Part shown: in pieces, positions 26,409-36,231 of the stretch | Layout of the letters: the number at the start of each line of letters is the position of its first letter | Position numbering within the stretch: the first letter of the stretch is position 1 | Source: Parachryseolinea silvisoli | GTDB taxonomy: Bacteria > Bacteroidota > Bacteroidia > Cytophagales > Cyclobacteriaceae | Reading direction: 5' to 3' | Assembly (NCBI RefSeq): GCF_021190955.1 | Contig: NZ_JAIOAO010000003.1 | Span: 744,001 to 808,000 of the forward strand | Length of the DNA stretch: 64,000 bases | Program-made: the position numbers and the translations under genes | The notes under the pieces: model-generated | What the model saw: the letters and a program-made list of their open reading frames with translations, nothing else | What the model was told of the DNA's origin: nothing | Database searches by the model: none

Positions 26409-26978
26409 CTAATTCCTCACAAACAACCCCTTCAAAAACACCTCCAGCTCCTCCTGCGTCCACTTCGACGAAGTACCTCTAAAATTATACAACAACCCAC
26501 GCCGGGTACCAAACAAAAAGATCGCGTCCACGCTTTTGTCCGTGGCATCATACGCTCGCCCAAGAATATACCCCTTCGTAGCACTACTATCCTGTAGAAT
26601 GTCGACGGTCACGTGCTGCTTGTTCCGCCAGAACTCCGTCTCCCACGTCGTAAACGCAGCCAGGTGTTCCTGATCGGTTCTCCCTTTCTGGTAAACTTCT
26701 TTATACTCTTGAAATGGGATTAAACTGGCATGCAGCCGCGTAGAGTCGCTGTAAAGAATACGTGCTTTAGCCCCCTCGTCATATCCAACCTGCTCCCACT
26801 TGTGCGGAAAAGTAATACCGCCATACGGTAGCAGTGTCAGTACCGTTTGATCCTTTTTAGTATCATAATTCAGCCCGGTGATCGTGGCCGTGCCAGCCGG
26901 GCAGTTCCAACATTGGGAAGACATGCAGCCGGCCAATCCTGCCGAAAGGCCGACGAATAACACCAACAGTTTATACAT
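26409..26978 (-). CDS. Lipoprotein of unknown function
   Basis: The 189-residue product has a signal peptide with lipobox LAGC (MYKLLVLFVGLSAGLAGC), so it is a predicted lipoprotein. Near the mature start is SSQCWNCPAG, a Cys-x-x-Cys pair. The rest is a compact mixed domain containing PHKWEQVGYDEG and ending KWTQEELEVFLKGLFV. I do not recognise the family. The gene is alone on its strand between the kinase and the TonB receptor gene. Confidence 0.7.
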   Translation of the reverse strand: MYKLLVLFVGLSAGLAGCMSSQCWNCPAGTATITGLNYDTKKDQTVLTLLPYGGITFPHKWEQVGYDEGAKARILYSDSTRLHASLIPFQEYKEVYQKGRTDQEHLAAFTTWETEFWRNKQHVTVDILQDSSATKGYILGRAYDATDKSVDAIFLFGTRRGLLYNFRGTSSKWTQEELEVFLKGLFVRN

Positions 26979-27120
26979 ATAGTTTAGCTAAATAATTACT
27001 ACAATATAGATGTGGAAACTACGCAAAAAGTTTGCCCGATCCCGCTAACGAGTCCACAATTGCTCACGTCACCAACAGGCTTTAGAAAACCATTCTCCCT
27101 AATCGATGGGATATGATTAA

Positions 27121-27154
27121 TACCCTGTGCAGGGTAGCTACCCTACACAGGGTA
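27121..27154. promoter_or_regulatory. Double palindrome upstream of TonB receptor gene
   Basis: Two 16-base units, TACCCTGTGCAGGGTA (27121-27136) and TACCCTACACAGGGTA (27139-27154), are separated by GC. Each is itself an interrupted palindrome, and together they form a 34-base inverted repeat with one mismatch. They are followed by about 45 very AT-rich bases and the receptor start codon 64 bases further on. A paired operator for a dimeric repressor is the simplest reading. An RNA hairpin is also possible. Confidence 0.6.
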
Positions 27155-27217
27155 ATTTATTTATAATTATTCTAATTAAGTATTATACTGTATACCTTGC
27201 GCGCCGATTCAACCGCC

Positions 27218-29637
27218 ATGCCTCAATCTGCGAAGTCTTTATCTAAACCGCTCGACACGAGAAAGTTGCTAGCCCTGGTGATACTGCTCCTCGGCACAAC
27301 CTGGGCGTACGCACAAGCGCCTGCCGCCATATCCGGCACAGTTTCCGGTCATGACGGAGCAGGTTTGTCGATGGCTTCGATAACAGTTGAAGGGGGCAAG
27401 GGCGAAGTTGCCGACGTGAACGGCCGCTACCGAATTACAAACGTCCCGGCGGGGACATATAAGGTATCGGCTGTCGTCGTGGGCTATAAAAAGCAAACAA
27501 AGGAAGTTACCCTGCGCGCCGGCCAGAGCGTAACGCTCAACTTCTCCCTGGAAGAAAATGTACAGGGACTGGAGGAGATAACCGTCACGGGTCAAAAAAC
27601 GGACGTACAGCAAGTGCGGGAACAAAGTTTCTCCGTTTCCTCTATTGATGTAACACCCCTGCAAAACCTGAACCTGGACGTAAACAGCGTATTGAACCGG
27701 AGCACAGGCATTCGCATCCGGCAGGGTGGGGGACTCGGCTCGGACTTCAACTTTTCGTTGAATGGCTTTTCGGGAAATCAGGTACGCTTTTTCGTCGACG
27801 GCATTTCGGCCGACTACCTGGGCGCGGGCATGCGCTTCAACAACATCCCGGTCAATATCATCGATCGTATGAAGTATATAAAGGTGTGGTGCCTGTTCAC
27901 CTCGGTGCCGATGCGCTGGGCGGTGCCGTTAATATCGTGACCAACGACAATGCAAAAGACTTTCTGGACGCAAGCTACAGCCATGGCTCGTTTAATACGC
28001 ACCAGGCGGCCATTGCCAGCCGGGCTACTTTTAAAAACAAGTTCATCCTGAATCTCAGTGGATTTTTCAACTATAGCGATAACGACTTTACAGTAGATGC
28101 CCCGTTGGTAGACAAGAGCACGGGCAGGATCGGGCCCGATCAGCCGTTCAAGCTGTTCAACGAGCAGTACAAAGGCGGCTCGGTGTTGGTGGAAGGCGGC
28201 GTGATCAATACAAAATGGGCAGACCGCTTGCTGGTTGGGCTGATTGCTTCCGAAAGCAACAAACACCTTCAGCGAGGGCGCGCGATGGTGCTGAACCCTG
28301 CCGGTCGTGTGTATACCACCGATGAAACGATCACCCCCACGCTGAAATACCGCAAGGCAAACCTCGGCGTCAAAAACCTGTCGCTTAATCTCTCCGCGAT
28401 CTACACGGCTACCGAGTCAATGCGTGCCGACACCAGCTCCCGCATTTATGACTGGGACGGCACATACGTCACGCGCGCCTTCGGTACCACGTCAGGCGAA
28501 ATCAGCTGGTTTAAAACCAACTTCCGGTTCAATGATCGGTTCATATTCAACACCGCCACGCTTCAGTATGTCCTGAAGGATCGTCACACCTTTACCCTAA
28601 ACAATACCAATTCCTACATGCGTCGCCAGGGCAGCGACCCCATTGCGGAACAATACACCGAAAACATCGCGTTTGCGCAACCCAACACGATGCGTAAAAA
28701 CATTACGGGCGTCTCTTACGAGCTCGGTCTGCTAGATAACCAGTTGAAGACTATGGTCTTTGCCAAGCTATTTAATATGAATACCCAAACGCAGCAGGAA
28801 GTGGGTGACACCGGTGAATACCGGTATATAATCGACAAGACCGTACAACATGGCTTTGGTATAGCCTCATCATGGTTTGTCTCAAAGCAGGTGCAGCTGA
28901 AAGCTTCGTACGAACATACGGCACGCTTGCCCGAAGATGATGAGATGTTTGGCGATGGCCTCCTCTTGCAGCCGAACCTGACGCTGAAACCGGAGCGAAG
29001 CCATAACTTCAACGTCGACGTATTGTATACCAAACATCTTCGCGGCGATCACTCCTTGCGGGTAGACGGCGGATTGATCTATCGCCTTCCTAAAAACATG
29101 ATACGCATTGTAGCGATCGGTGTCACGGCCCAGGCACAGAACCAGACCACCGCCCGTGTAATGGGTGCTGAGGGGACCATCCGCTATGGCTATAAACGTC
29201 GCGTGAATGTAGAGTTGAATGCAACCTATCAGGATATCCGCAACAACAATAAGACGATCGATAGCTATCCCGATCCGCTGCGGTTAGACCGGATTCCAAA
29301 CATCCCGTATTTGTTTGGCAATGCCATGGTGGGTGTAACCTCCAACCGGATGGGGGAATCGGAATGGCAGGTTGGCTTCAACTGGGCCACAATGTACGTG
29401 CGGGAGTTTTATTTGAACTGGCCGTCGCAGGGAAGCAAGGATTCCAAGTCGGTCATTCCCAACCAGATTTCGCACGATGCGTCGGTAACGGCTAGCGCCC
29501 ACGGGGGCAAGTATAATCTCAGTTTCTCTTGCTGGAACGTGGCCGACAGTAAACTGTACGACAATTACAAAGTGCAGAAGCCGGGTAGAAGTTTTAACGT
29601 AAAGCTTCGCTATTACATCGCCCGATTTAAAGATTAG
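27218..29637 (+). pseudogene. TonB-dependent receptor, single-base frameshift
   Basis: The first frame (to 27940) gives a signal peptide (ending TTWAYAQ), a CarboxypepD_reg-like domain (ISGTVSGHDGAGLSMASITV) and most of the plug (IRIRQGGGLGSD.., VRFFVDGISADYLG). It then reads out of frame after IIDRM. The second frame continues VVPVHLGADALGGAVNIVTN and the whole barrel to 29637. The expected junction is RMEVYKGVVPVHLG, which needs one extra G after the ATG at 27869-27871, so one base is missing there. The receptor is related to iron/siderophore receptors and is followed by a DUF4374 lipoprotein gene. It is either a recent pseudogene or a sequence error. The ATG at 27218 is preferred over an upstream TTG. 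Confidence 0.88.
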
Positions 29638-29666
29638 TCAACTATCATCTATCAATTCTATAAACA

Positions 29667-30884
29667 ATGAAAATGCAAACACTTAAAGTCGCAGGTCTCA
29701 TGGCGCTCCTGACGTTGGGTATGAGCGCTTGTAGCGATGACTCGGACTCTAATGGAGTAGGTAAATATGTACTCGGTTTCCGCACGTCGACTGACCCCAC
29801 AGCCGATTACATCGTGTATACCAATAACCTCGGTTCTGGCTCGATCTCTGCTACCGGCAACGGCAAAGAGCAAGACGGATGGAGCTACTATATAAAAGCA
29901 GGCGACACCTATCTGGCGCTGAACTATACTAACAGCATTGCGAAAGGATATAAAGTTAGCGAGAGTGGATTGACAGAGGTAGGACAGTTCGCGTTCGAAC
30001 GTATGGATTGTTTCGGTGAAGGCACAGACGGCACTGCCATCGCCATTGGCGCTCCTTGGGGAGGTGGCTCATACGATTGTAAGATCCAGATCGTCGACGG
30101 TGAAAGCGTTTCCATTACCAAAAGCGTAACCACACCCATTTACGACAAAGCCTTCGATGCGGGCGTACAGCTTAATGCATGGCCCACCGCTACGTGGGTT
30201 GACGGAAATAAGTTATATGTATCGTTCTACCCGGTACTGGGCGGCGAAGACTGGCTAACACCGACAACCGACACTGCCTACGTAAGCGTGTACTCATATC
30301 CGGCACTGCAATACGAGTCAACCTTTAAAGATACTCGTACAGGCCCTATCGGCTACTATAGCAGTCAGCCGTGCGTATTAAAAGACGAGAACGGCGACCG
30401 CTATACGTTCTCAAGCGCTTCCATTGCAGCAGGGTTCACTCAATCAACGAAACCGTCGGGTATCCTGAAAATCAACAAGGGCGAACAGGCTTTCGATGAC
30501 GATTACTTCTTCAACGTGGAAGCCCTGGGGTATCGCCTGATGGGCGGCGCCTATGTCGGAAATGGCATCGTCGTGGCGCGTGTTGTTTCGGCAGCACTTG
30601 ACGCTACGTTGCCCCCGTGGGCTGCATTTTCCGTGGCCGCGGCACCAATCCATAACATCGTCGTACTGGACCTGAATGCTAAAACCCTGAAAGTAGTAGC
30701 GGAAATTCCGTTGCACGGAGGTCAATACCTCACGCCGTTCCTCGTCGAAGACGGTAAAGTATGGGCTTCTGTCACCGTCGATACAAATAACGCATTTGTA
30801 TACCAGATCGACCCCCAAACGGCGACCGCTACCAAAGGTGCACGCATCGAGGGCTCCGAAATTCAAGCGTTCTATATACGCTAA
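29667..30884 (+). CDS. DUF4374 beta-propeller lipoprotein (XusB-like)
   Basis: The 405-residue product has a signal peptide and lipobox (LGMSAC), then Asp/Ser-rich linker SDDSDSNG and a repeat-rich beta-propeller region (GKYVLGFRTSTDPTADYIVYT, PWGGGSYDCKIQIVDG, HNIVVLDLNAKTLKVV). This fits DUF4374. In Bacteroides thetaiotaomicron the XusA receptor, the XusB surface lipoprotein and the XusC PepSY protein import foreign siderophores. From memory, XusB is a protein of this kind. Here the receptor gene lies 29 bases upstream but is frame-broken, and no PepSY gene follows. The likely role is surface capture of an iron-siderophore or similar ligand for the receptor. A strong terminator follows. Confidence 0.85.
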   Translation: MKMQTLKVAGLMALLTLGMSACSDDSDSNGVGKYVLGFRTSTDPTADYIVYTNNLGSGSISATGNGKEQDGWSYYIKAGDTYLALNYTNSIAKGYKVSESGLTEVGQFAFERMDCFGEGTDGTAIAIGAPWGGGSYDCKIQIVDGESVSITKSVTTPIYDKAFDAGVQLNAWPTATWVDGNKLYVSFYPVLGGEDWLTPTTDTAYVSVYSYPALQYESTFKDTRTGPIGYYSSQPCVLKDENGDRYTFSSASIAAGFTQSTKPSGILKINKGEQAFDDDYFFNVEALGYRLMGGAYVGNGIVVARVVSAALDATLPPWAAFSVAAAPIHNIVVLDLNAKTLKVVAEIPLHGGQYLTPFLVEDGKVWASVTVDTNNAFVYQIDPQTATATKGARIEGSEIQAFYIR

Positions 30885-30908
30885 TCGCAGTCGACCGGAA
30901 AACACACT

Positions 30909-30942
30909 AAAGCAGGCTTTCACAAAAAAGCCTGCTTTTTTT
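30909..30942 (+). terminator. Rho-independent terminator after DUF4374 gene
   Basis: AAAGCAGGCTTT (30909-30920) pairs perfectly with AAAGCCTGCTTT (30927-30938) and runs into seven T. It lies 24 bases after the DUF4374 stop codon and ends the receptor/lipoprotein unit. Confidence 0.9.
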
Positions 30943-31243
30943 GTTCCGGGGCCGCAGCATCGGCGGCAGCCACGTTCGTGTGGCACCCGCCAACGTTAGA
31001 AAAAAGTCGATCGGCCTCACCGGGCGGCGTGCTCCGTTAATCGCCATCAAATGCTGCAGCGTTTCTAATACATTTCTAAGGATTTTCTTATCGATTTTTA
31101 AGATCCGGGGCCAATTTTTGTGCGTAAAATACACGGTAATCCGGGCATAAAATTTTATGCCGGGATGGACGCCGAAAAGCCCGATAACTATCGGCAGGTC
31201 AGGTGGATAATCACCTGGAGCTGACGATCGGAATTTCCAGAAC
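30943..31243. other. Intergenic region with two palindromes
   Basis: No gene is seen in these 301 bases before the ABC exporter gene. GGCATAAAATTTTATGCC (31144-31161) is a perfect 18-base palindrome. CCGATA-AC-TATCGG (31181-31194) is a variant of the CCCGATA..TATCGGG element found elsewhere in the window. Both lie within 100 bases of the exporter start and could be operators or repeat-family hairpins. Confidence 0.55.
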
Positions 31244-33424
31244 ATGATGACGAACAATTCAATCATACGGATCCTCCGCGAGGGAGGACTGTTACTGAAG
31301 CATGACTTCGATCCCGCCGTTCTTCGGTTTGTGGAGATCAATAACCGGCCGTATACCCGCGATCAGTTTGCAGAATTTCGCAACGACCTGATCGAGGCCG
31401 GCAGCAAGGTCCGGATGTTATTCCTCGAACAAACACAGCCGGCCGAGGCATTGCCCGCATTTGTGAAGGAAAACCGGTTGCCGACATTGGTGTTTGTCGA
31501 GCAGCCGCAGGGCCTGGTGCCTATGTTATTGTACTATGAACAAAAGCGCCTGCGGTTTGCGTTACTGCCCGCCGACGAAAAACGGGCCGTAACAGGTGAG
31601 TCTCCCGACCTGCAGCATCTGTTCCAGGACGAACAAGGATGCGCCGTGGCCTTTGTGCTCTACTCGTATCGCAGCCTGGTGAGCGAATATGCCTACGACA
31701 GCGATGCCATTCCCACACCCATGCATCCCGTGCGACGGTTTGTGCGGCTGTTGTCAACCGAACGAAAGAATATCCTGTATATATTGTTCTATTCGGTCGT
31801 CATCGGGCTGACCAGCCTGATCCTGCCGGTCGGAATTCAGAACACGGTCCAACTCGTGTCCGGCGGCGTGTTCTTCAGCTCGATCTATGTGCTGATCGCC
31901 GCTGTGATCCTCGGCATTTTATTTACCGGTGTCCTCCAGATCATCCAGATCACACTCGTGGAATACCTGCAACGGCGGGTATTTACCAAAGCGGCGCTGG
32001 AATTTGCGTTTCGCATTCCGCGCATCCGCCTGGAGTCGATCATGAAGAGCTACGCCCCAGAGCTGGTCAACCGGTTCTTCGATGTCATCACGCTGCAGAA
32101 GGGACTGCCCAAGCTGCTCATCGACCTGACGTCGGCCGTTGTACAGATCGTGTTCGGGCTCATCCTGCTGTCGTTGTACCACCCATTCTTCGTGTTCTTC
32201 AGCTTCATGCTCGTGCTGATCCTGTTCCTGATCTTCCGGTTCACGGGGCCGAGCGGCCTGCGATCGTCGATCGACGAATCCAAGTATAAATATAAAGTGG
32301 CGCAGTGGCTCGAAGAGCTCGCGCGCGCGTTAAATTCGTTCAAGCTGGCGGGCAATACCGATCTGCCTATGCGCAAGACCGACACCAATGTAAGTGCGTA
32401 CCTCAAATACCGCAAGGCGCACTTCCAGGTGCTGATCACGCAGTTTTCGTTCATTGTGGTCTTCAAGACGGCAATCACGGCCGCACTGCTCATCATGGGC
32501 GCCTTGCTGGTGGTCGACCGCCAGATCACGCTCGGCCAGTTTGTCGCCTCGGAGGTAATCATCATCATGCTCCTCAACTCTGTGGAGAAGGTAATCACCT
32601 ACATGGACGTAGTCTACGACCTGCTCACAGCCGTAGACAAGGTCGCGCAGATCACAGACCTGCCGCTGGAGAAAGTGGGCGGGCTTGATTTCCCACGCCT
32701 GGCCAGCCAGGGGTATCTTGTACAGATCAAAGGACTGAAATATAAATACCCGGACAAGTCCACGTATGCCCTGCACGGCGTGGATCTGACGGTACAGCCA
32801 GGCGAACGCATCTGTATCGCCGGCCCCGGCAATGCAGGCAAAACAACGCTGACCAACCTGATGGCAGGGATTCACACCGACTACGAGGGGATCATCACCA
32901 TCAACCATTACTCACTGCGCGACCTCGACATCCGTCACCTGCGCGACAGCATCGCCAAGAACATCTCGCCGGAAGATATCTTCGACGGCACCATCCTCGA
33001 AAATATAACGCTGGGAAGCCAGACCCGTACCGTCGAAGACGCCATCGCGGCCATCCGTTCCGTGCACCTGGAAGATGAGATCAACCGGTTGCCCGAGGGC
33101 CTGAGCACGCACGTCGTGAGCGGAGGCAAGGGCTTCTCGAGCTCGTTTATTCATAAGCTGATCCTGGCACGCTGCCTGGCCAAGAAGCCGTCGCTCATCA
33201 TCCTGAACGACTTCTTCTCCGGCCTCAAACGGCAGCAGAAACTGGAAGTGCTCCAGTCCGTCATCAACGAACGGGCACCGTGGACGCTCATCGCAGTGTC
33301 CAACGATCCGCTGGTGATGGCAGCCTGCGACCGCGTCATTCTACTCTACGACGGCCGCATTTCCGAAGAAGGATCCTTTACCGAGCTGCAAAAAAAAGGT
33401 ACGATCAACCAATACATCGAATAA
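31244..33424 (+). CDS. ABC exporter, fused membrane and ATPase domains, degenerate NBD
   Basis: The 726-residue protein has a soluble N-terminal region (about 1-170) where bacteriocin exporters have a C39 peptidase, but no Cys/His catalytic motif is seen. A six-helix ABC transmembrane domain (about 180-450) and a nucleotide-binding domain (about 495-726) follow. Walker A is intact (AGPGNAGKTT, 526-535). The signature is VSGGKGFSS instead of LSGGQ, and Walker B reads LIILND (651-656), so the usual Asp-Glu pair is Asn-Asp. ATP binding seems possible but hydrolysis may be weak. Genes for the adaptor and the TolC channel follow directly, so the set resembles a type I secretion machine. The substrate is unknown. 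Confidence 0.88.
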   Translation: MMTNNSIIRILREGGLLLKHDFDPAVLRFVEINNRPYTRDQFAEFRNDLIEAGSKVRMLFLEQTQPAEALPAFVKENRLPTLVFVEQPQGLVPMLLYYEQKRLRFALLPADEKRAVTGESPDLQHLFQDEQGCAVAFVLYSYRSLVSEYAYDSDAIPTPMHPVRRFVRLLSTERKNILYILFYSVVIGLTSLILPVGIQNTVQLVSGGVFFSSIYVLIAAVILGILFTGVLQIIQITLVEYLQRRVFTKAALEFAFRIPRIRLESIMKSYAPELVNRFFDVITLQKGLPKLLIDLTSAVVQIVFGLILLSLYHPFFVFFSFMLVLILFLIFRFTGPSGLRSSIDESKYKYKVAQWLEELARALNSFKLAGNTDLPMRKTDTNVSAYLKYRKAHFQVLITQFSFIVVFKTAITAALLIMGALLVVDRQITLGQFVASEVIIIMLLNSVEKVITYMDVVYDLLTAVDKVAQITDLPLEKVGGLDFPRLASQGYLVQIKGLKYKYPDKSTYALHGVDLTVQPGERICIAGPGNAGKTTLTNLMAGIHTDYEGIITINHYSLRDLDIRHLRDSIAKNISPEDIFDGTILENITLGSQTRTVEDAIAAIRSVHLEDEINRLPEGLSTHVVSGGKGFSSSFIHKLILARCLAKKPSLIILNDFFSGLKRQQKLEVLQSVINERAPWTLIAVSNDPLVMAACDRVILLYDGRISEEGSFTELQKKGTINQYIE

Positions 33425-33431
33425 CAGAAGT

Positions 33432-34727
33432 ATGATGAAACTATCCGATCAGGATGTAGGGCCACTCATCCAGACTGAAAACCGATACTCGCTGCGCGCG
33501 CTGGAAACACCACGCGCCGGCGTCATACTGGCGCGTTGTCTGCTGGCGATGGCAATTGTGCTGTTGCTGTTTATGTTCCTGCCCTGGCAACAGAATATTC
33601 GCGGCTCGGGCAAGGTGACCGCGCTCAACCCTGCGCACCGCCCGCAGACCGTGCAGGCCGTCATTGCAGGCCAGATACAAAAATGGCACGTACAGGAAGG
33701 CCAGTACGTGCGTGCAGGCGATACGATCGTCACCATCCGCGAGGTAAAAGAAAAGTACTTCGACCCGCAGCTGCTCGAGCGCCTGCAGGAGCAACTGGCC
33801 GCCAAGAAGAGCAGCCTGGTGGCGAAACGCGAAAAAGCCGACGCCCTGCGGCGACAGATCGTCGCGTTGCAGCAGGGCCGCGACCGTAAGATCGAACAAT
33901 CGAAAGCAAAGCTCGAGGCCGAACGGGTAAAGTTCCGGAACGCCGAAAACCAATATCAGCGGAATAAAAAGCTCTACGAAGCCGGCAATATTCCGCTTAC
34001 GAAATTCCAGGAGATCACCTACAAATACGAAGGCAGCGTAGCCGATTACCAGAACGCACAGGTAGAGATCGAACGCCTTCGCGCGGAGTACGAAGAGAAG
34101 ATCAGCAAGTCTCATTCCGATCTCAACGCTACCGAATCGGATGTCTTCGACAGCGAAGGCGACATCGCCAAGCTGACCAACGAGTATGCCAACACGCGCA
34201 TCCGCAACGACCAGTACCAGATCACCACGGCGCAGTCGGGCTACGTCGTGCGGGCAATGAAAGCCGGCATTGGCGAAACCATCAAAGAAGGCGACGCCGT
34301 CTGCACGGTTATGCCCGAGGCGCGCGACCTGGCCGTGGAGATGTATGTCAAAGCCATGGACATGCCGTTGATCAGCAAAGGCCGCCATGTGCGCATCGAG
34401 TTCGATGGCTGGCCCGCCTTGCAATTCTCCGGATGGCCGAGCGTCTCCGTAGGTACCTTTGGCGGCACCGTCCAGGTGATTGACTACTTCAGTGCCGAAC
34501 CCGGTACGTTCCGTATCCTGGTGACCCCCGACAATAACCGTCGCGAGCCCTGGCCGCAACAACTGCGCGTCGGTTCCGGCGTGCGGGGATGGGTCATGCT
34601 CGACGATGTACCCGTATGGTACGAGATCTGGCGGCAGCTCAACGGCTTTCCGCCGAGCCTGTATAAAGCTCCTCTTGAACAAGCGCTCCCCGGCCAGGGC
34701 ACCACCGATACGAAAGAAAAAAAATAA
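33432..34727 (+). CDS. HlyD family membrane-fusion protein
   Basis: The 431-residue product has one N-terminal membrane helix (about residues 33-52, ILARCLLAMAIVLLLFMFLPW). The biotinyl-lipoyl half-domain follows (AVIAGQIQKWHVQEGQYVRAGDTIVTI), then a long coiled-coil hairpin (about 105-270, rich in Glu/Lys/Gln), the second lipoyl half (TTAQSGYVVRAMKAGIGETIKEGDAVCTV) and a beta-barrel region. It bridges the inner-membrane ABC exporter and the outer-membrane TolC-like channel. The gene starts 7 bases after the exporter gene and is followed by the channel gene at 10 bases, a clear operon. The second Met (33435) is an equally possible start. Confidence 0.92.
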   Translation: MMKLSDQDVGPLIQTENRYSLRALETPRAGVILARCLLAMAIVLLLFMFLPWQQNIRGSGKVTALNPAHRPQTVQAVIAGQIQKWHVQEGQYVRAGDTIVTIREVKEKYFDPQLLERLQEQLAAKKSSLVAKREKADALRRQIVALQQGRDRKIEQSKAKLEAERVKFRNAENQYQRNKKLYEAGNIPLTKFQEITYKYEGSVADYQNAQVEIERLRAEYEEKISKSHSDLNATESDVFDSEGDIAKLTNEYANTRIRNDQYQITTAQSGYVVRAMKAGIGETIKEGDAVCTVMPEARDLAVEMYVKAMDMPLISKGRHVRIEFDGWPALQFSGWPSVSVGTFGGTVQVIDYFSAEPGTFRILVTPDNNRREPWPQQLRVGSGVRGWVMLDDVPVWYEIWRQLNGFPPSLYKAPLEQALPGQGTTDTKEKK

Positions 34728-34737
34728 CGGCTATACT

Positions 34738-36186
34738 ATGCGAAGCATCGCTTGTCTGTTTCTTTCTCTCATCCTGCACACCGCCGCGGCCCAGGTGCCA
34801 CGCGACTCGCTCTTTCACCTGCCCGACACCGCCCGGCCGTTTACGCTGGAGAATTTCTACGAGGTCATCCTGCGCTATCATCCCGTGGCCCGTCAGGCCA
34901 ACCTGCTCCCGGAGGTCGCCCGTCAGGAAATCCGCCTCGCCCGCGGCCAGTTCGACCCCAAGCTGGAAGCACAATATTTACTCAAGCAATACAAAGGCAC
35001 CGAATATTACCGCCTCTTCGACGCTGCGCTGAAAGCGTCCACGCGATCGCCTGTTACACCTTTCGTCGGCCTCGAACGCAACACCGGTCAGTATCTCAAC
35101 CCCGAGCACTATATCTCCGGGGAATATGACTATAAGCAACTCTACGCCGGCATCACGGTTCCGTTAGGGCAGGGGTTGCTCACCGACGAACGTCGCACGG
35201 CGCTGCGCCAGGCGGAGCTTTACCGCACACTGTTGGAGGCCGAGCAAGTAAAGATGATGAATAAACTTCTGCTGGAAGCCGCCAAAGCTTACTGGAGCTG
35301 GTACCACAGCTATTACAATTACCGCCTGGCAACGAACACCCTCTCCGTTGCGGGGGAAATTTTCCGCCGCACGAAGAGCAACTTCGAAGGCGGCGAGGCC
35401 GCGCCGATCGACACCGTGCAGGCGAAAATTACCTACCTCGAGCGCGCCGTCAGCCGCCAGGAAGCGTATACCGACTACCGCAACAACGGGCTGGCGGTGT
35501 CGACCTTTCTCTGGGATAGTCTGGGTAACCCCGTCGAGCTCCTGCCGCACCATGTACCGGTGCAGGAGACTGCCGTCTTCACCCTGACCCCGGCTGCATT
35601 ACAAGCGCTCCTCGATCAGGCAAAAGCCAATCACCCCGAACTGCGCAAGCTCAACGTCAAGTTGCAGCAGCTCGTATACGACCAGCGTCTCGCCGCCGAG
35701 TTTCTCAAGCCGAAGCTGAATGCATCGTACTATATGCTCAATCAACCATTCTCTCCCGAGGGTTCTTCGGGCGCCTTTACATGGGATGATAACATGAAGC
35801 TCGGCGTCGACTTCTCGTTCCCCATTTTCCTACGCAAGGAACGCTCCAAGGTAGCGCAGTTGAAACTCAAGGTAGCCAACACCGAATATGACCGCGAGCT
35901 CACGTCGCGACAAATTATAAACGACCTGCAGGCCGCGTATAACCAGCTCCTCAATAACGGCATCGTGCTGCAACAGCAGCAACAGATGGTCGAGCATTAT
36001 CACCGCCTGATGAGCGCCGAATTGACGAACCTCGAAAATGGTGAAAGCGATCTGTTCAAGATCAACGTCCAGCAGGAAAAGCTCTTTCAGGCCGAGTCAA
36101 AACTCATCAAGATCATGGCCGAATACGAAAAACAAAAAGCCGTCCTTTACTGGTCGGCGGGCGTACGCCCGTTGGGAGCAGAGTGA
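34738..36186 (+). CDS. TolC family outer-membrane channel of the ABC exporter
   Basis: The 482-residue product has a signal peptide (MRSIACLFLSLILHTAAAQ) and two similar halves of long helices and strands typical of outer-membrane factors. Examples are FYEVILRYHPVARQANLLPEVARQEIRLARGQFDPKLEA near the start (described here in pieces) and FPIFLRKERSKVAQLKLKVANTEYD in the second half. The frame continues upstream into the adaptor gene, but the ATG at 34738 gives the signal peptide and a 10-base spacing. As the third gene of the ABC/HlyD/TolC set it should form the outer-membrane exit duct. Confidence 0.9.
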   Translation: MRSIACLFLSLILHTAAAQVPRDSLFHLPDTARPFTLENFYEVILRYHPVARQANLLPEVARQEIRLARGQFDPKLEAQYLLKQYKGTEYYRLFDAALKASTRSPVTPFVGLERNTGQYLNPEHYISGEYDYKQLYAGITVPLGQGLLTDERRTALRQAELYRTLLEAEQVKMMNKLLLEAAKAYWSWYHSYYNYRLATNTLSVAGEIFRRTKSNFEGGEAAPIDTVQAKITYLERAVSRQEAYTDYRNNGLAVSTFLWDSLGNPVELLPHHVPVQETAVFTLTPAALQALLDQAKANHPELRKLNVKLQQLVYDQRLAAEFLKPKLNASYYMLNQPFSPEGSSGAFTWDDNMKLGVDFSFPIFLRKERSKVAQLKLKVANTEYDRELTSRQIINDLQAAYNQLLNNGIVLQQQQQMVEHYHRLMSAELTNLENGESDLFKINVQQEKLFQAESKLIKIMAEYEKQKAVLYWSAGVRPLGAE

Positions 36187-36231
36187 GTGTCGAATGTCAG
36201 GGATGAATAAAAACCATATTAAAAAGACTTA

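Noticed and set aside
27121-27154. The double palindrome as an insertion-sequence end or CRISPR repeat
   Set aside because: There is no transposase, no target duplication and no spacer array; the operator reading is simpler.
31244-31750. C39 bacteriocin-type peptidase at the exporter N-terminus
   Set aside because: No catalytic Cys motif near the start and no matching His/Asp motif; only the position is similar.
33441-34682. A 413-codon open frame antisense to the HlyD adaptor gene
   Set aside because: The plus-strand adaptor is certain from domains and operon spacing; the antisense product is a codon-bias artefact.
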